A stretch of 64,000 nucleotides of DNA from Fructobacillus papyrifericola. GTDB lineage: Bacteria > Bacillota > Bacilli > Lactobacillales > Lactobacillaceae. Both the position numbers and the translations under genes were made by a program. The DNA lies in contig NZ_JAAMFJ010000001.1 of the NCBI RefSeq assembly GCF_018437235.1, positions 558,001 to 622,000 on the forward strand, in the 5' to 3' direction. The stretch's first letter is position 1; each line of letters starts with the position of its first letter. Positions 1 through 8,800 of the stretch are shown one piece after another. The notes under the pieces were generated by a model that was given only the letters and a program-made list of their open reading frames with translations, had not been told where the DNA came from and did not search any database.

Positions 1-306
1 CAAGCCCTGCGCAACCGCAAAAGTCATCAGCAGGCCAAAGGCCTTGGCCGGGTTATTCTTGAACGAAGCCCCACGAATCATTCCCACCAGAACCAATTCA
101 ATGGCCACGATGGCAATGGTACCGACCCATGAGCCGGCAAAGAGCGACAGTACCTGTGGTAGGAAGAAAGTCTGGACGATGTAGCCCGAAACGGCCGTCA
201 CCGCCAAGGCAATGGCCATGTAGCCGTAAACCTTTTGGAAGAAAAGCTTCATTCCCGTATCAGCACCCGTCACGTCGCGACGGTCGTTGAAATCAAAATT
301 ATTCAT
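1..306 (-). CDS. Bax inhibitor-1/YccA family membrane protein (partial, C-terminus outside window)
   Basis: The reading frame starts at an ATG ending at 306, five bases after a strong GAGGAGG ribosome site, and runs off the left edge after 102 codons. The translation opens with a short polar stretch (MNNFDFNDRRDVTGAD), then KLFFQKVYGYMAIALAVTA and further hydrophobic membrane segments. A charged N-terminus followed by a VYGYMA-like first helix is typical of the UPF0005/BI-1 family of six- to seven-helix membrane proteins, whose bacterial role is poorly defined (calcium leak or membrane protein quality control has been proposed). Only about the first two or three helices are visible, so the family call rests on the N-terminal third. 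Confidence 0.75.
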   Translation of the reverse strand, partial: MNNFDFNDRRDVTGADTGMKLFFQKVYGYMAIALAVTAVSGYIVQTFFLPQVLSLFAGSWVGTIAIVAIELVLVGMIRGASFKNNPAKAFGLLMTFAVAQGL

Positions 307-378
307 TCGTTGCCTCCTCTAAAAATCTAAATTACTTGAAAATATTCTATTAAATCCAACTTAAACCAAGATTAAAGA

Positions 379-1713
379 TTAAGTTCGGTCGGATTGGATT
401 TGGCCGAGCAGCTTTTCGAAAGTAAATTCATACTTTTCGATGTCGCCGGCCCCCATGAAGACCAAGACCCCGTCTTCGTGTTCGAGTAATGGCGACAGGT
501 TATCCTCTGTGATAATCGTTGCCCCACCCGGAATTTCCTTGGCAATGTCTTCTGCTGAAACGGTACCAGAGGCCTCTCGGGCCGAGCCAAAGATTGGCGT
601 CAAATAGACCGTATCGGCCTTGGACAAAGCCTTGGCGAATTCATCCTTGTAGGCGATCACCCGGGTAAAGGTGTGCGGCTGGAAGACCGCCACAATTTCC
701 TTGTCCGGGTGCTCCTGGCGCGCGGCATCAAGGGTTGCCTTAATTTCGGTTGGGTGGTGGGCGTAGTCATCAATGATGGTCACGCCACCAACCTGCTTTT
801 CAGAAAAGCGTCGCTTAACACCGGGATAGGTCTTCAAGTGTTCGCGGACACCGGCCAAATCCAGGCCTTCCAGATAAGCCACAGCAATCACCGCCGTCGC
901 GTTAAAGATGTTGTGCTGACCAAAGATTGGAATGAAGAAGGAGCCCAAGTCTTTGCCACGGAAGGAAACGGAGAAGGTTGACCCATTGGTCTCCTTGTCC
1001 ACCTTTTCAATTAAGAAGTCATCACGACCGGCAACGTCCCCGTAGTAGTAGAGCGGCACGTCGACGTCTAGCTTCTGCAAGGAGGGATCGTCCCCCCAGG
1101 CAACGATGCCCTTCTTCACACCCTTGGCAAAGTCTTCAAAGGCAGAGAAAACATCATCCAAGTTCTTGTAGTAGTCCGGGTGATCGAAGTCAATGTTGGT
1201 TAAGATGGCGTAGTCCGGGTGGTAGGGCTTGAAGTGCCGGCGGTACTCATCAGCCTCCAAGACGAAGAATTCAGAATCTTCAACCCCGTGTCCGGTCCCG
1301 TCTCCAATCAAGTAGGAAGTCCGGGCCACGTTCTTCATCACGTGGGCCAGCATACCAGTTGTTGACGTTTTCCCGTGGGCACCGGCAACGGCAATCGTCG
1401 TTGCTTGGGCAATTTGCTCCGCCACCGCCTCTGGGAAGGAAATCATTTCGACCCCTTCCTTCAAGGCCGCTGCCACTTCGACTTGGTCGTCTTCGAAGGC
1501 GTTTCCGCGAACAAAGATAAAGTCCTTGTGGGCAGCCACGTTCTTTTCATCAAATGGCAAGATCTGAATGCCCGCCTTTTCCAATGGAGCCTGCGTGTAG
1601 GTGAATTGTTCAATGTCGGAACCAACGACCTCGTTTCCTTGGTCATGCAGGATTTGAGCCAGTGGGCCCATTCCAGTCCCCTTAATTCCGATGAAATAGT
1701 ATTTCTTTGGCAT
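379..1713 (-). CDS. murC: UDP-N-acetylmuramate--L-alanine ligase
   Basis: Cytoplasmic Mur ligase that adds L-alanine to UDP-MurNAc, the first amino acid of the peptidoglycan stem peptide. The 444-residue protein has the usual family length and three domains. The N-terminus carries the UDP-binding Rossmann start (YYFIGIKGTGMGPLAQ, about residues 5-20). The ATP P-loop AGAHGKTSTT lies near residue 110, the central DFDHPDYY segment near 178, and the DDYAHHPTEIKATL motif of Mur ligase domain 3 near 315. ATG start with a GAGGG ribosome site. It lies 11 bases downstream of ytpR in the same direction, so co-transcription is likely. Confidence 0.97.
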   Translation of the reverse strand: MPKKYYFIGIKGTGMGPLAQILHDQGNEVVGSDIEQFTYTQAPLEKAGIQILPFDEKNVAAHKDFIFVRGNAFEDDQVEVAAALKEGVEMISFPEAVAEQIAQATTIAVAGAHGKTSTTGMLAHVMKNVARTSYLIGDGTGHGVEDSEFFVLEADEYRRHFKPYHPDYAILTNIDFDHPDYYKNLDDVFSAFEDFAKGVKKGIVAWGDDPSLQKLDVDVPLYYYGDVAGRDDFLIEKVDKETNGSTFSVSFRGKDLGSFFIPIFGQHNIFNATAVIAVAYLEGLDLAGVREHLKTYPGVKRRFSEKQVGGVTIIDDYAHHPTEIKATLDAARQEHPDKEIVAVFQPHTFTRVIAYKDEFAKALSKADTVYLTPIFGSAREASGTVSAEDIAKEIPGGATIITEDNLSPLLEHEDGVLVFMGAGDIEKYEFTFEKLLGQIQSDRT

Positions 1714-1724
1714 ACTGCCCTCTT

Positions 1725-2384
1725 TTAGTAATTCGTATCAATGCGGCCATCTTTGTACAGATTTTGTGCCTTTTCAAAGGAGAAGACCTCCCCAACTTGG
1801 CCAAAGTCATCCGGCAGGACCAGAGCCCCCGGCTTATCCGGTGCCCCTGGCAATTTCAATTCGCGACCGGACGAAATCATACCGGCTGACGGAACACCAC
1901 GCAGGGCACCGGGCCAGATGATTTCACCAGAAGGCATCATCGCCCCTGGCTTAGCAACGACGACTTTGATACCCGTCGTCATGTTCGGTGAGCCCGAAAC
2001 GATTTGTAATCGTTCGTCCTCACCAACGTCGACCTTGGTCACGTGCAGGTGGTCGGAATCGGGATGTTCGGTCATTTCTTCAACGACGCCAACAATCAAC
2101 TTTGAAGGTTCGGCCGTCACTGACAAATCAAAGCCAGCCTTTTCAATTGCCTGGTTAATTAAGGCAGCCTGTTCTTCTGAAAGAAAGACTTGGCCAGCCG
2201 CTTCCTTGTCCAAGCCAAGTTGAGCACCCAGGCCGGCCAAGTTAATCCCGAGAAGGTCCCCGGTCTGCTTGTCCTTAATCACCGTTACGTTTTGCTTTGT
2301 TTCGACTGATTCCCCGTTTTCAGATGGGGCAAAAGTCAGCATCAGGATGTCACCTTCTGCTGCTTGATTATAAACTGCAATCAT
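1725..2384 (-). CDS. ytpR: YtpR family tRNA-binding-domain protein (DUF4479)
   Basis: A 219-residue protein with an N-terminal DUF4479-like region (about 1-95) and a C-terminal OB-fold like that of the PheRS beta-subunit N-terminus. Visible segments are VGVVEEMTEHPDSDHLHVTKVDVG, here split as VGVVEEMTEHP then DSDHLHVTKVDVG, followed by LQIVSGSPN, GMISSGREL and a final LPDDF. This is the YtpR family, widespread in Bacilli and usually near murC as here. It probably binds tRNA or another nucleic acid; the exact cellular role is not established. AAAGGA ribosome site, ATG start. Length is normal for the family. Confidence 0.9.
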   Translation of the reverse strand: MIAVYNQAAEGDILMLTFAPSENGESVETKQNVTVIKDKQTGDLLGINLAGLGAQLGLDKEAAGQVFLSEEQAALINQAIEKAGFDLSVTAEPSKLIVGVVEEMTEHPDSDHLHVTKVDVGEDERLQIVSGSPNMTTGIKVVVAKPGAMMPSGEIIWPGALRGVPSAGMISSGRELKLPGAPDKPGALVLPDDFGQVGEVFSFEKAQNLYKDGRIDTNY

Positions 2385-2406
2385 GGTTTTCGTCCTTTTT
2401 ATAAGT

Positions 2407-3087
2407 TCACTTATTATTCAAGTCTTTTAGATAGGCCAACAGTAATTCAGCGGAACGCTTTCCGGCCTGAACCACGTACTCGTCAAAGTCGACATCGGAT
2501 TGGCCATCCGCCTGATCGGAAACCCCACGCAAGACGATAAAGGGCTTGTCAAAGCGACTGGCAACTTGGGCCACCGCGGCCCCTTCCATTTCGGCTAACA
2601 GCGCGTCTTGGAAGTGTTTCCTAATGCTTGCCTTCTTTGATTGCTGAACGAAGGTATCGCCCGAAACAATCAAGCCGGTCGGCGCATCCGTTAGGGCCTG
2701 AAAGGCCTTAACCAAGTCGGCGTCCGCTTCAAAGCGAGCCGGTTGTGCCGGTAACTGGCCGTAGTCATAGCCAAAGGCCGTCACGTCGGCATCAAAATAG
2801 GCCAATTCTTTTCCGATGACCAGGTCACCAATGGAAAGGCCCTCCTGCAAGGCACCAGCCGAGCCAGTGTTAATCACCAAATCCACGTCAAAGACCTGGG
2901 TCAGAATGGTCGTGGCCGTTGCGGCCGCGACTTTGCCAATTCCGGATTCGGCCAGGAAAACGTCTTGTTCCTGATAGCGGCCAACCAGGACTTCCAAATC
3001 GGAAAAAGCAACAACTTCAGCACCCTCAAGTGCTGCTGAAAGCGATTTTTTCTCCTCTGGCATCGGCGTAATAATTCCAATTTTCAT
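2407..3087 (-). CDS. mtnN: 5'-methylthioadenosine/S-adenosylhomocysteine nucleosidase
   Basis: Hydrolyses S-adenosylhomocysteine and methylthioadenosine to adenine plus the thioribose sugar, clearing methylation by-products and feeding the LuxS/AI-2 route and adenine salvage. The 226 residues match the family length. The start MKIGIITPMPEE, the SGIGKVAAA segment near residue 50, the NTGSAGAL loop near 75, the GDTFV segment near 145 and the AEMEGAAVAQVA active-site region near 170, with VLRGVSDQAD after it, are all present (the Glu-Met-Glu and final Asp are the catalytic/ribose-binding residues). ATG start five bases after AAAGGA. The adenine released could be handled by the adenine deaminase at 17.1 kb. 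Confidence 0.95.
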   Translation of the reverse strand: MKIGIITPMPEEKKSLSAALEGAEVVAFSDLEVLVGRYQEQDVFLAESGIGKVAAATATTILTQVFDVDLVINTGSAGALQEGLSIGDLVIGKELAYFDADVTAFGYDYGQLPAQPARFEADADLVKAFQALTDAPTGLIVSGDTFVQQSKKASIRKHFQDALLAEMEGAAVAQVASRFDKPFIVLRGVSDQADGQSDVDFDEYVVQAGKRSAELLLAYLKDLNNK

Positions 3088-3098
3088 GAAAATCCTTT

Positions 3099-3398
3099 CT
3101 ATGGCAAGACGAAGAAAGTCACGTAAGCCACAACCGTTGCAATCCCGACCACAATCATGCCGCGGTTATAGCGGTATGACAGGCGGTCCGTCTTCCCCTT
3201 TTGGGTTAACTGGCCATCCGAACCAAGTTCAAAGCGGCCCTTGTGCGTCAAACGCATCTCGTGCCGGTTGGCTGGTTCGACCACCGTGATTTCTTCTTCA
3301 TGGGTCTTGGCGTATTCACGCTCGACCTGCTTGCGCTGCTTAGCACGGGCCTTTTGTTCACGACTCTGTTGGTTTCGTGTAAAGAAATTATTGACCAT
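3099..3398 (-). CDS. small C-terminally membrane-anchored protein of unknown function
   Basis: I do not recognise this 99-residue protein. The first 45 residues are strongly charged and basic, rich in Arg, Lys, Gln and Glu (FFTRNQQSREQKARAKQRKQ), followed by a polar middle region. It ends in a single hydrophobic segment (about residues 80-97, MIVVGIATVVAYVTFFVLP) that would anchor it with the N-terminus in the cytoplasm. It overlaps the NUDIX gene by 11 bases and precedes mtnN by 11 bases, so it is translated as part of that operon. Ribosome site GGAG is visible upstream of the ATG. Confidence 0.75.
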   Translation of the reverse strand: MVNNFFTRNQQSREQKARAKQRKQVEREYAKTHEEEITVVEPANRHEMRLTHKGRFELGSDGQLTQKGKTDRLSYRYNRGMIVVGIATVVAYVTFFVLP

Positions 3399-3963
3399 TC
3401 TTCATTCTCCGAATTGTCCAGTGGAAGTAAGCGACTAAAGTCTTCAAGTCGTTTAATTCACCAGCTTCGTACATCTTCGTCAGCTCATCGTAGGAGACCG
3501 TGATGATGTCCAAGAACTCCCCTTCGTCACGTGGTAATTGGTCGGAACCATCCAAGTGTTCCAGTTCGGTTGCCACATACAAGGCGATTTTGGAATCCGT
3601 GAAGCCCACGGCTTCAAAGCCATCGGCGAACTCTTCCAATTTTCCAGGGTGCACGCGAATCTCTTCGTTCAACTCGCGAACCGCCGCTTCACGACAGGCC
3701 GTTTTGACATCGCCATGGTCTCTTGCATCGACTTTACCAGCTGGAATTTCCAGGACAAAGTCGCCAACCGGCTCCCGCCACTGCTTCACCAAAACCGCGT
3801 GGTCTTCATCGACCAATGGCAAAATACCAACGGCCGGTCCGCGGGTCACCACGTCACGCTGGGCAAGGCTGCCATCAAAGAGCTTGACCCGCCTGGAGTC
3901 TACTTTAAAGATTGGCCCTTCATAGACGATGTCGCTCGAATAGCGTTCTTCTTTTTTGACCAT
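3388..3963 (-). CDS. NUDIX hydrolase, ADP-ribose pyrophosphatase type
   Basis: A 191-residue protein of the ADP-ribose pyrophosphatase group, which splits ADP-ribose into AMP and ribose 5-phosphate. The Nudix region is visible at about residues 75-105: an AGKVDARDHG start, then REAAVRELNEEI, so the metal-binding RExxEE core is intact. The stretch between the first Gly and the REL block is about six residues longer than the canonical Gx5Ex7RE spacing. The N-terminal part (YEGPIFKVDSRRV, then VKQWREPVGDFVLEIPAG) matches the dimerising domain of this subgroup. Strong GAGGAGG ribosome site seven bases before the ATG. Confidence 0.9.
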   Translation of the reverse strand: MVKKEERYSSDIVYEGPIFKVDSRRVKLFDGSLAQRDVVTRGPAVGILPLVDEDHAVLVKQWREPVGDFVLEIPAGKVDARDHGDVKTACREAAVRELNEEIRVHPGKLEEFADGFEAVGFTDSKIALYVATELEHLDGSDQLPRDEGEFLDIITVSYDELTKMYEAGELNDLKTLVAYFHWTIRRMKNGQ

Positions 3964-3965
3964 GC

Positions 3966-4181
3966 TTAGTCCTCCTCAGTTAAGGGAGCAACCTGAGCGG
4001 CCTGGAAGGCGTCTTTCCCCTGCACGAGAACGTACTGAACGCGTTCGCCAGGCTGCAAGGACTTGAAGCCCTCCCCAGCGATTCCGTTAAAGTGAACGTA
4101 AACATCGTCGCCCTTTTCGTCAGGAGTGATATAACCGTAACCACGGTCTTTTTGCCAAATTTTTACTGTACCTTTTTTCAT
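3966..4181 (-). CDS. cold-shock-domain protein
   Basis: A 71-residue OB-fold protein: KKGTVKIWQKDRGYGYITPD, then DVYVHFNGI and a C-terminal PGERVQYVLVQGKD. The RNP1-like GYGYI and RNP2-like VYVHF segments are present, so single-stranded RNA/DNA binding is expected. Identity to classic CspA looks low. I chose the ATG ending at 4181 because the domain begins right after it. A GTG nine codons upstream would add a short hydrophobic-aromatic tail (TFFCYNEG). The chosen ATG lies only six bases downstream of an extended -10 promoter, which predicts a leaderless mRNA. Two bases separate its stop from the NUDIX start. Confidence 0.88.
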   Translation of the reverse strand: MKKGTVKIWQKDRGYGYITPDEKGDDVYVHFNGIAGEGFKSLQPGERVQYVLVQGKDAFQAAQVAPLTEED

Positions 4182-4196
4182 ACCTTCATTATAGCA
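4179..4196 (-). promoter_or_regulatory. extended -10 promoter of the cold-shock-like gene, predicting a leaderless mRNA
   Basis: On the minus strand TGC-TATAAT is followed by six bases (GAAGGT) and then the ATG, so a normally placed transcription start would be the A of the ATG. No good -35 hexamer is visible at 16-18 bases, as expected for an extended -10 promoter. The GAAGG could alternatively act as a very close ribosome site if transcription starts upstream. Confidence 0.5.
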
Positions 4197-4240
4197 AAAA
4201 AAGGTCACAAAGGCCTTGAAAATGGCTAATTGAACAAAAG

Positions 4241-4275
4241 AAAAAGAACCGCCAACAAGGTCGAAGGTTCTTTTT
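4241..4275 (-). terminator. intrinsic terminator after the purine permease
   Basis: AAAAAGAACC and GGTTCTTTTT are perfect 10-base arms around a 15-base loop, ending in a T run on the minus strand just downstream of the permease stop at 4284. Confidence 0.85.
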
Positions 4276-4283
4276 ATGTGGAT

Positions 4284-5735
4284 TTAAATAAAGGCCAACA
4301 GCACAAAGTTTGCCAGGAAGAAGGCCGTCACAATCAAAAGGATTGGTGACAGTTCCTTGCGCTTTCCCTGAGCCAACTTCACCAAAATGTAGAAGATGAA
4401 GCCGGCGGCGATTCCATAAGAAATGGAGAAGGAGAAGCCCATGAAGAGTGAAGTAAAGAAGGCTGGGATGGCAACGGCCAAATCAGACCAATCAATCTTC
4501 TTAAATTCACCCATCATCATGATTCCAACCATGATCAAGATTGGTGCCGTAGCAGCCGTTGGCACGATGGAAACCAATGGTGACAAGACCAACATGGCCA
4601 AGAAACCAATGGACGTGACAACGTTCGTCAAACCAGTGCGGCCACCAGAAGCGACACCAGTTGCTGATTCAATCAAAGTCGTCGTGTTTGACGTTCCAAC
4701 CGCACCGGCCAAAGTCGTCGTAAAGGTATCGACAACCAAAGCCTTGTCCATCTTTGAGTTGAAGGAGTTATCGGCCACAAAGGCTTCCTGATCCTTCTTT
4801 GAGAAGATACCGGTCTGGTTACCGATACCAATCAAGGTTCCAATGGCATCAAAGAGCCCGGTCAAGCCCATGGCAAAGACCGTCACAACGGCCAGGGAAG
4901 CCTTTGACCAAGAAGACCAAAGAGAGCCCATTCCGTTTGAACCAAAGGCAGCACCAAAGGTGTTGGTAAAGTCAGCAAAGGCGTGCGGCAGTGATGTTGC
5001 AGCACACAAGTGGGTGCTCGTAACCCCCATTGGGATTCCAATCAAAGTCGTGACAATCAGCGTAATCAAGAATGATGCAGGAACCTTTTTGATGACCAAG
5101 TAAGTCAAAATCAACAACCCAATCAAGGCCAGCAAGGCAGAGGCCTGCGTAAAGCGGGTCAATTCAGGCGTAACCGAACCAGAGGCAAGGATAGAATCGA
5201 TGCCACCCTTGACCGTTCCACCAGCATATGACTTGTCGTTAACCGTCATAATGGAAGCACCCGAAACAACGAAGTTGATAAAGCCGGCGTTCTTCAGACC
5301 AATGTAGGTCACAAAGACACCCAGTCCACCACCGATGGCGGCCTTCAATTCTTCTGGGATGGCCTTCACGATGGCCTGACGACCGTGGGTCAACGTGATC
5401 ACGATGTCTAAGAGACCAACCATGAAGACGATGGCCAAGGCCTGCTGCCACTTAAAGCCAAAGCCAAAGACAATGGTGTAAGTGAAGTAGGCCTGCATGC
5501 CGATACCGGGTGCTAAAGCAAAGGGTACGTTTGCGTAAAGCCCCATCAAAAGCGTTCCAAAAGTGGCGACGAAGATGGCGGCAATGAAGACGGCAAGTTG
5601 TGACATCCCCGCCTGTGACAGAATCTGTGGGTTCAAGAAGAAGATGTAAGCCATTGAGACAAAAGTCGTCAAGCCGGCAATCACTTCCTTCTTAACCGTG
5701 GTTTGGTTCTCTTTTAGTTTGAAAAATTTTTCCAT
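4284..5735 (-). CDS. pbuG: NCS2 family purine permease (adenine/guanine/hypoxanthine type)
   Basis: A multi-pass permease of about 483 residues, the AzgA/PbuG branch of the NCS2 family, importing purine bases by proton symport. Visible marks are the N-terminal FFKLKENQTTVKKEVIAGLT, TTFVSMAYIFFLNP, the FALAPGIGMQAYF loop near residue 75 and the VGTSNTTTLIESATGVASGGRTG segment (given here as VGTSNTTTLIESATG then VASGGRTG) near 345, which holds conserved substrate-site residues. The ATG at 5735 begins the family-typical MEKFFKLKEN. Its ribosome site AAGGAG lies 20 bases upstream, but a GGGC-GAAA-GCCC hairpin fills most of the gap. A GTG directly on the ribosome site (5756) is less likely. Together with ade, mtnN and upp it points to active purine and pyrimidine salvage. 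Confidence 0.93.
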   Translation of the reverse strand: MEKFFKLKENQTTVKKEVIAGLTTFVSMAYIFFLNPQILSQAGMSQLAVFIAAIFVATFGTLLMGLYANVPFALAPGIGMQAYFTYTIVFGFGFKWQQALAIVFMVGLLDIVITLTHGRQAIVKAIPEELKAAIGGGLGVFVTYIGLKNAGFINFVVSGASIMTVNDKSYAGGTVKGGIDSILASGSVTPELTRFTQASALLALIGLLILTYLVIKKVPASFLITLIVTTLIGIPMGVTSTHLCAATSLPHAFADFTNTFGAAFGSNGMGSLWSSWSKASLAVVTVFAMGLTGLFDAIGTLIGIGNQTGIFSKKDQEAFVADNSFNSKMDKALVVDTFTTTLAGAVGTSNTTTLIESATGVASGGRTGLTNVVTSIGFLAMLVLSPLVSIVPTAATAPILIMVGIMMMGEFKKIDWSDLAVAIPAFFTSLFMGFSFSISYGIAAGFIFYILVKLAQGKRKELSPILLIVTAFFLANFVLLAFI

Positions 5736-5779
5736 GATGTGAGGGCTTTCGCCCACTCCTTTTTAGTTTTTACGTTTTG

Positions 5780-5827
5780 CTTGCTGGTCGACAATCGCCA
5801 AAAAGGCGGTCACGCTAAAACAGCAAG
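5780..5827 (-). other. inverted repeat between polC and the purine permease
   Basis: CTTGCTG and CAGCAAG (5780-5786 and 5821-5827) form a seven-base closing stem around a segment that itself holds a CGCC/GGCG hairpin. There is no T run, so it is not a clear terminator. It also lacks the conserved loops of the purine riboswitch. Function unknown. Confidence 0.4.
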
Positions 5828-5839
5828 TCCCTTCTCCTT

Positions 5840-8800
5840 TTAAAAGTCGAAGAGCGACAGTTGGTTCTCATCTGGCAAGTCGGACACGACCGAGTGCAAA
5901 GTCAGGAAATCAATGATGGTTTGCGAGACTTTTCCACGCTTTTTCAAGTCTTCCTTGGAGATGAAGGGCTTTTCAGCCCGGGCGGCGACAATCTGGTTGG
6001 CAACGTTATCCCCAAGGCCAGGAATGGCGGAGAACGGTGGAATCAGTTCCTTACCGTCAATCACCCATTCCGTGGCCTCGGACCGTTCCAAGTCGACCAT
6101 CTTAAAGGAAATCCCTCGCTCCAGTGCTTCATTGGCCATTTCCAGCACCGTCTGCAAGTCCTGATCCCCCTTGGTGGCATCGTTTCCCAGGTCCTTAATT
6201 TTAGCAATCGCCGCCTTAACCGCTTCCTTACCACGGGCCATGGCGACAACGTCAAAGGCGTTGGCACGAACCGTGAAGTAAGTGGCGTAGTAGACGGCTG
6301 GGAAGTAAACCTTAAAGTAGGCAATTCGCAGGGCCATCAGAACGTAGGCGGCCGCGTGGGCCCGGGGGAACATGTATTTGATCTTCAGACAGGATTCGAT
6401 GTACCATTCCGGCACCTGGTGCTCACGCATCAAGGCCTGGTACTCATCTGTAATTCCCTTTCCCTTACGAACCTTTTCCATGATGTTAAAGGCGTCGGCA
6501 GCGGGCAGACCCCAGTTGATCAAATCGGTCATGATCTTATCACGGGTTCCAATCACGGTCGCAATCGTCGCCGTTCCATTTTCAACCAGGTCATGGGCGT
6601 TGCCCAACCACACATCGGTTCCGTGGGACAGACCAGAAATCTGAAGCAGTTCGGAATAGGTGTGCGGCTGCGTGTCTTCCAACATGTTTCGGACAAAGCC
6701 GGTACCAAATTCAGGCAGCCCGAGTGTTCCGGTATTGGAATAGATTTGATCGGGTGTGACCCCCAGCGGCTCGGTTGAGGTAAAGAGGTCCAAGACACCG
6801 GGATCGTTTGCCGGAATGGTCTGCGGATCAATGCCGGACAAATCCTTTAGGGTACGCACCATCGTCGGATCATCGTGACCCAGGATATCCATCTTCAACA
6901 GGTTATCGTGAATCGAGTGGTAATCCATGTGGGTCGTTTGCCAGAGGGCCGTTTGATCATCGGCCGGGTACTGCACCGGGGTAAAGTCGTAAATGTCGTA
7001 ATCGGCAGGCACGATCAAAATACCCCCGGGGTGCTGCCCGGTCGTTCGCTTCACACCGGTCACTCCCTGTGCCAAGCGTTCGACTTCGGCACCGCGGTAC
7101 TGCTTGTCATGGTCACGCTCATAGGCCTTTACGTAACCAAAGGCCGTTTTTTCGGCGACCGTGGCAATCGTTCCGGCACGGAAAACCTTCTTGACCCCGA
7201 ACATGACTTTCATGTAATCGTGGGCAATTGGCTGGTAGTCACCGGAGAAGTTCAAATCGATATCGGGTACCTTGTTCCCGGTGAAGCCCATGAAGGTTTC
7301 AAAGGGGATGTTGTGTCCATCCCCAATCAGTAATTCACCAGGATGGTTCGGATCTTCCTTGTCGGGCAAGTCATAACCGGACCCGTATTCCTTGGGATCA
7401 GCCAGTTCGAAGTAGTCCCCGTGAGCCGACCGGTAGTGCGGTGGCAGCGGGTTGACTTCAGTAATTCCAGACATGGTGGCCACAAAGGAGGAACCAACCG
7501 AACCACGGGAACCAACCAGGTAGCCGTCCTTGTTGGACTTGGCTACTAAGCGTTGCGAAATCATATAGTGCGGTGCGAAACCGTTTCCAATGATGGACTT
7601 CAATTCCTTATCGATTCGTTCCTGAATCACTTCAGGCAGTGGATCACCATAGGCCTTCTTAGCCGCCGTCAACGTCTTTTCCCGCAGTTCGTCACCGGCT
7701 TCAGGAATCTGTGGTGGGTAAGACCCCTCCTTCAGTGGCTGAATGTCTTCTAACATGTCGGCCACCTTGTGGGTGTTGTCGATCACCACTTGCTTGGCCT
7801 TGTCTTCACCAAGAAAAGTAAACTCATCCAAGAGCTCCTGGGTCGTGCGGAAGTGCACCTTTGGCAGGGCCTGGCGGTTTAGTGGATTACCGGGTTGTGA
7901 ACCAATCAAGATATCACGGTAAATGTGGTCTTCGGGATTCGTATACTTGACATCCCCCGTCACTACAACCGGCTTATCCATCTCTTCGCCAAGCTTGACC
8001 ATGTCAGCCAAAATCTTCTTTAGCTTGTTCGGTCCAGCAATCAACTCCGAATCCAACATGGGCTGGTAGTTTGGTAGTGGTTGAATCTCAATGTAATCGT
8101 AAAAGTCGGCCTTCTTCTTAGCCGCCGCATAGCCCTTTTCAATCAAAGTCACAATCAAATCGCCCGAGGTATCCCCGGAACCAATGATTAACCCATCACG
8201 GAACTTATTTAGGACCGAACGCGGAATGCGCGGCACTTTGTTGAAGTAGGAAACGTTTGACTCGGAGACCAGCCGGTACATGTTTTTCAAGCCGGTTGGG
8301 TTTTGAATCAAAAGCGAGGCGTGGAAAGGTCTTCCGTGCCGCCAAGCACCACCGTCTAGCATATGGTCGTTTAGCTGGTTTAGATTGTCGAGATCAAAGC
8401 GCTGCTTCGCCTCTTTAATCAGCTTCCAACCCAAGTGACCGGTGGTTTCGGCATCGTAGATGGCCCGGTGGGCCTGCTCCAATTCGATGCCAAACTTCTT
8501 AGCCAAGGTTCCCAGACGATATGACTTGTAGTCTGGATAGAGCCAACGGGTAAAGGGCAAGGTATCGATGACCGGCTCTTCAATCGGCCCCTCGTCGTAA
8601 CGCGCATAGGTGGCGTTCATGAAGTCCACATCGAAAGTCACGTTGTGACCAATCAAGACAGAACCCGCAATCCACTTGCGGAAGTTGTCGATGACGTCTT
8701 TTTCCGGCTTGGCATCGGCCACCATGGCGTCGGTAATCGAGGTCAGGTTGGTCGTGAATTCAGAGAGCGGAAAGCCTGGATTGATGTACTCGGAGTACTT

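Noticed and set aside
5736-5839. Purine riboswitch before the purine permease
   Set aside because: The spacer is only about 100 bases and lacks the conserved three-way-junction sequences. Only generic inverted repeats are seen.
5861-6778. 305-codon plus-strand frame inside polC
   Set aside because: It lies entirely opposite a highly conserved gene, has no ribosome site and shows no known domain.
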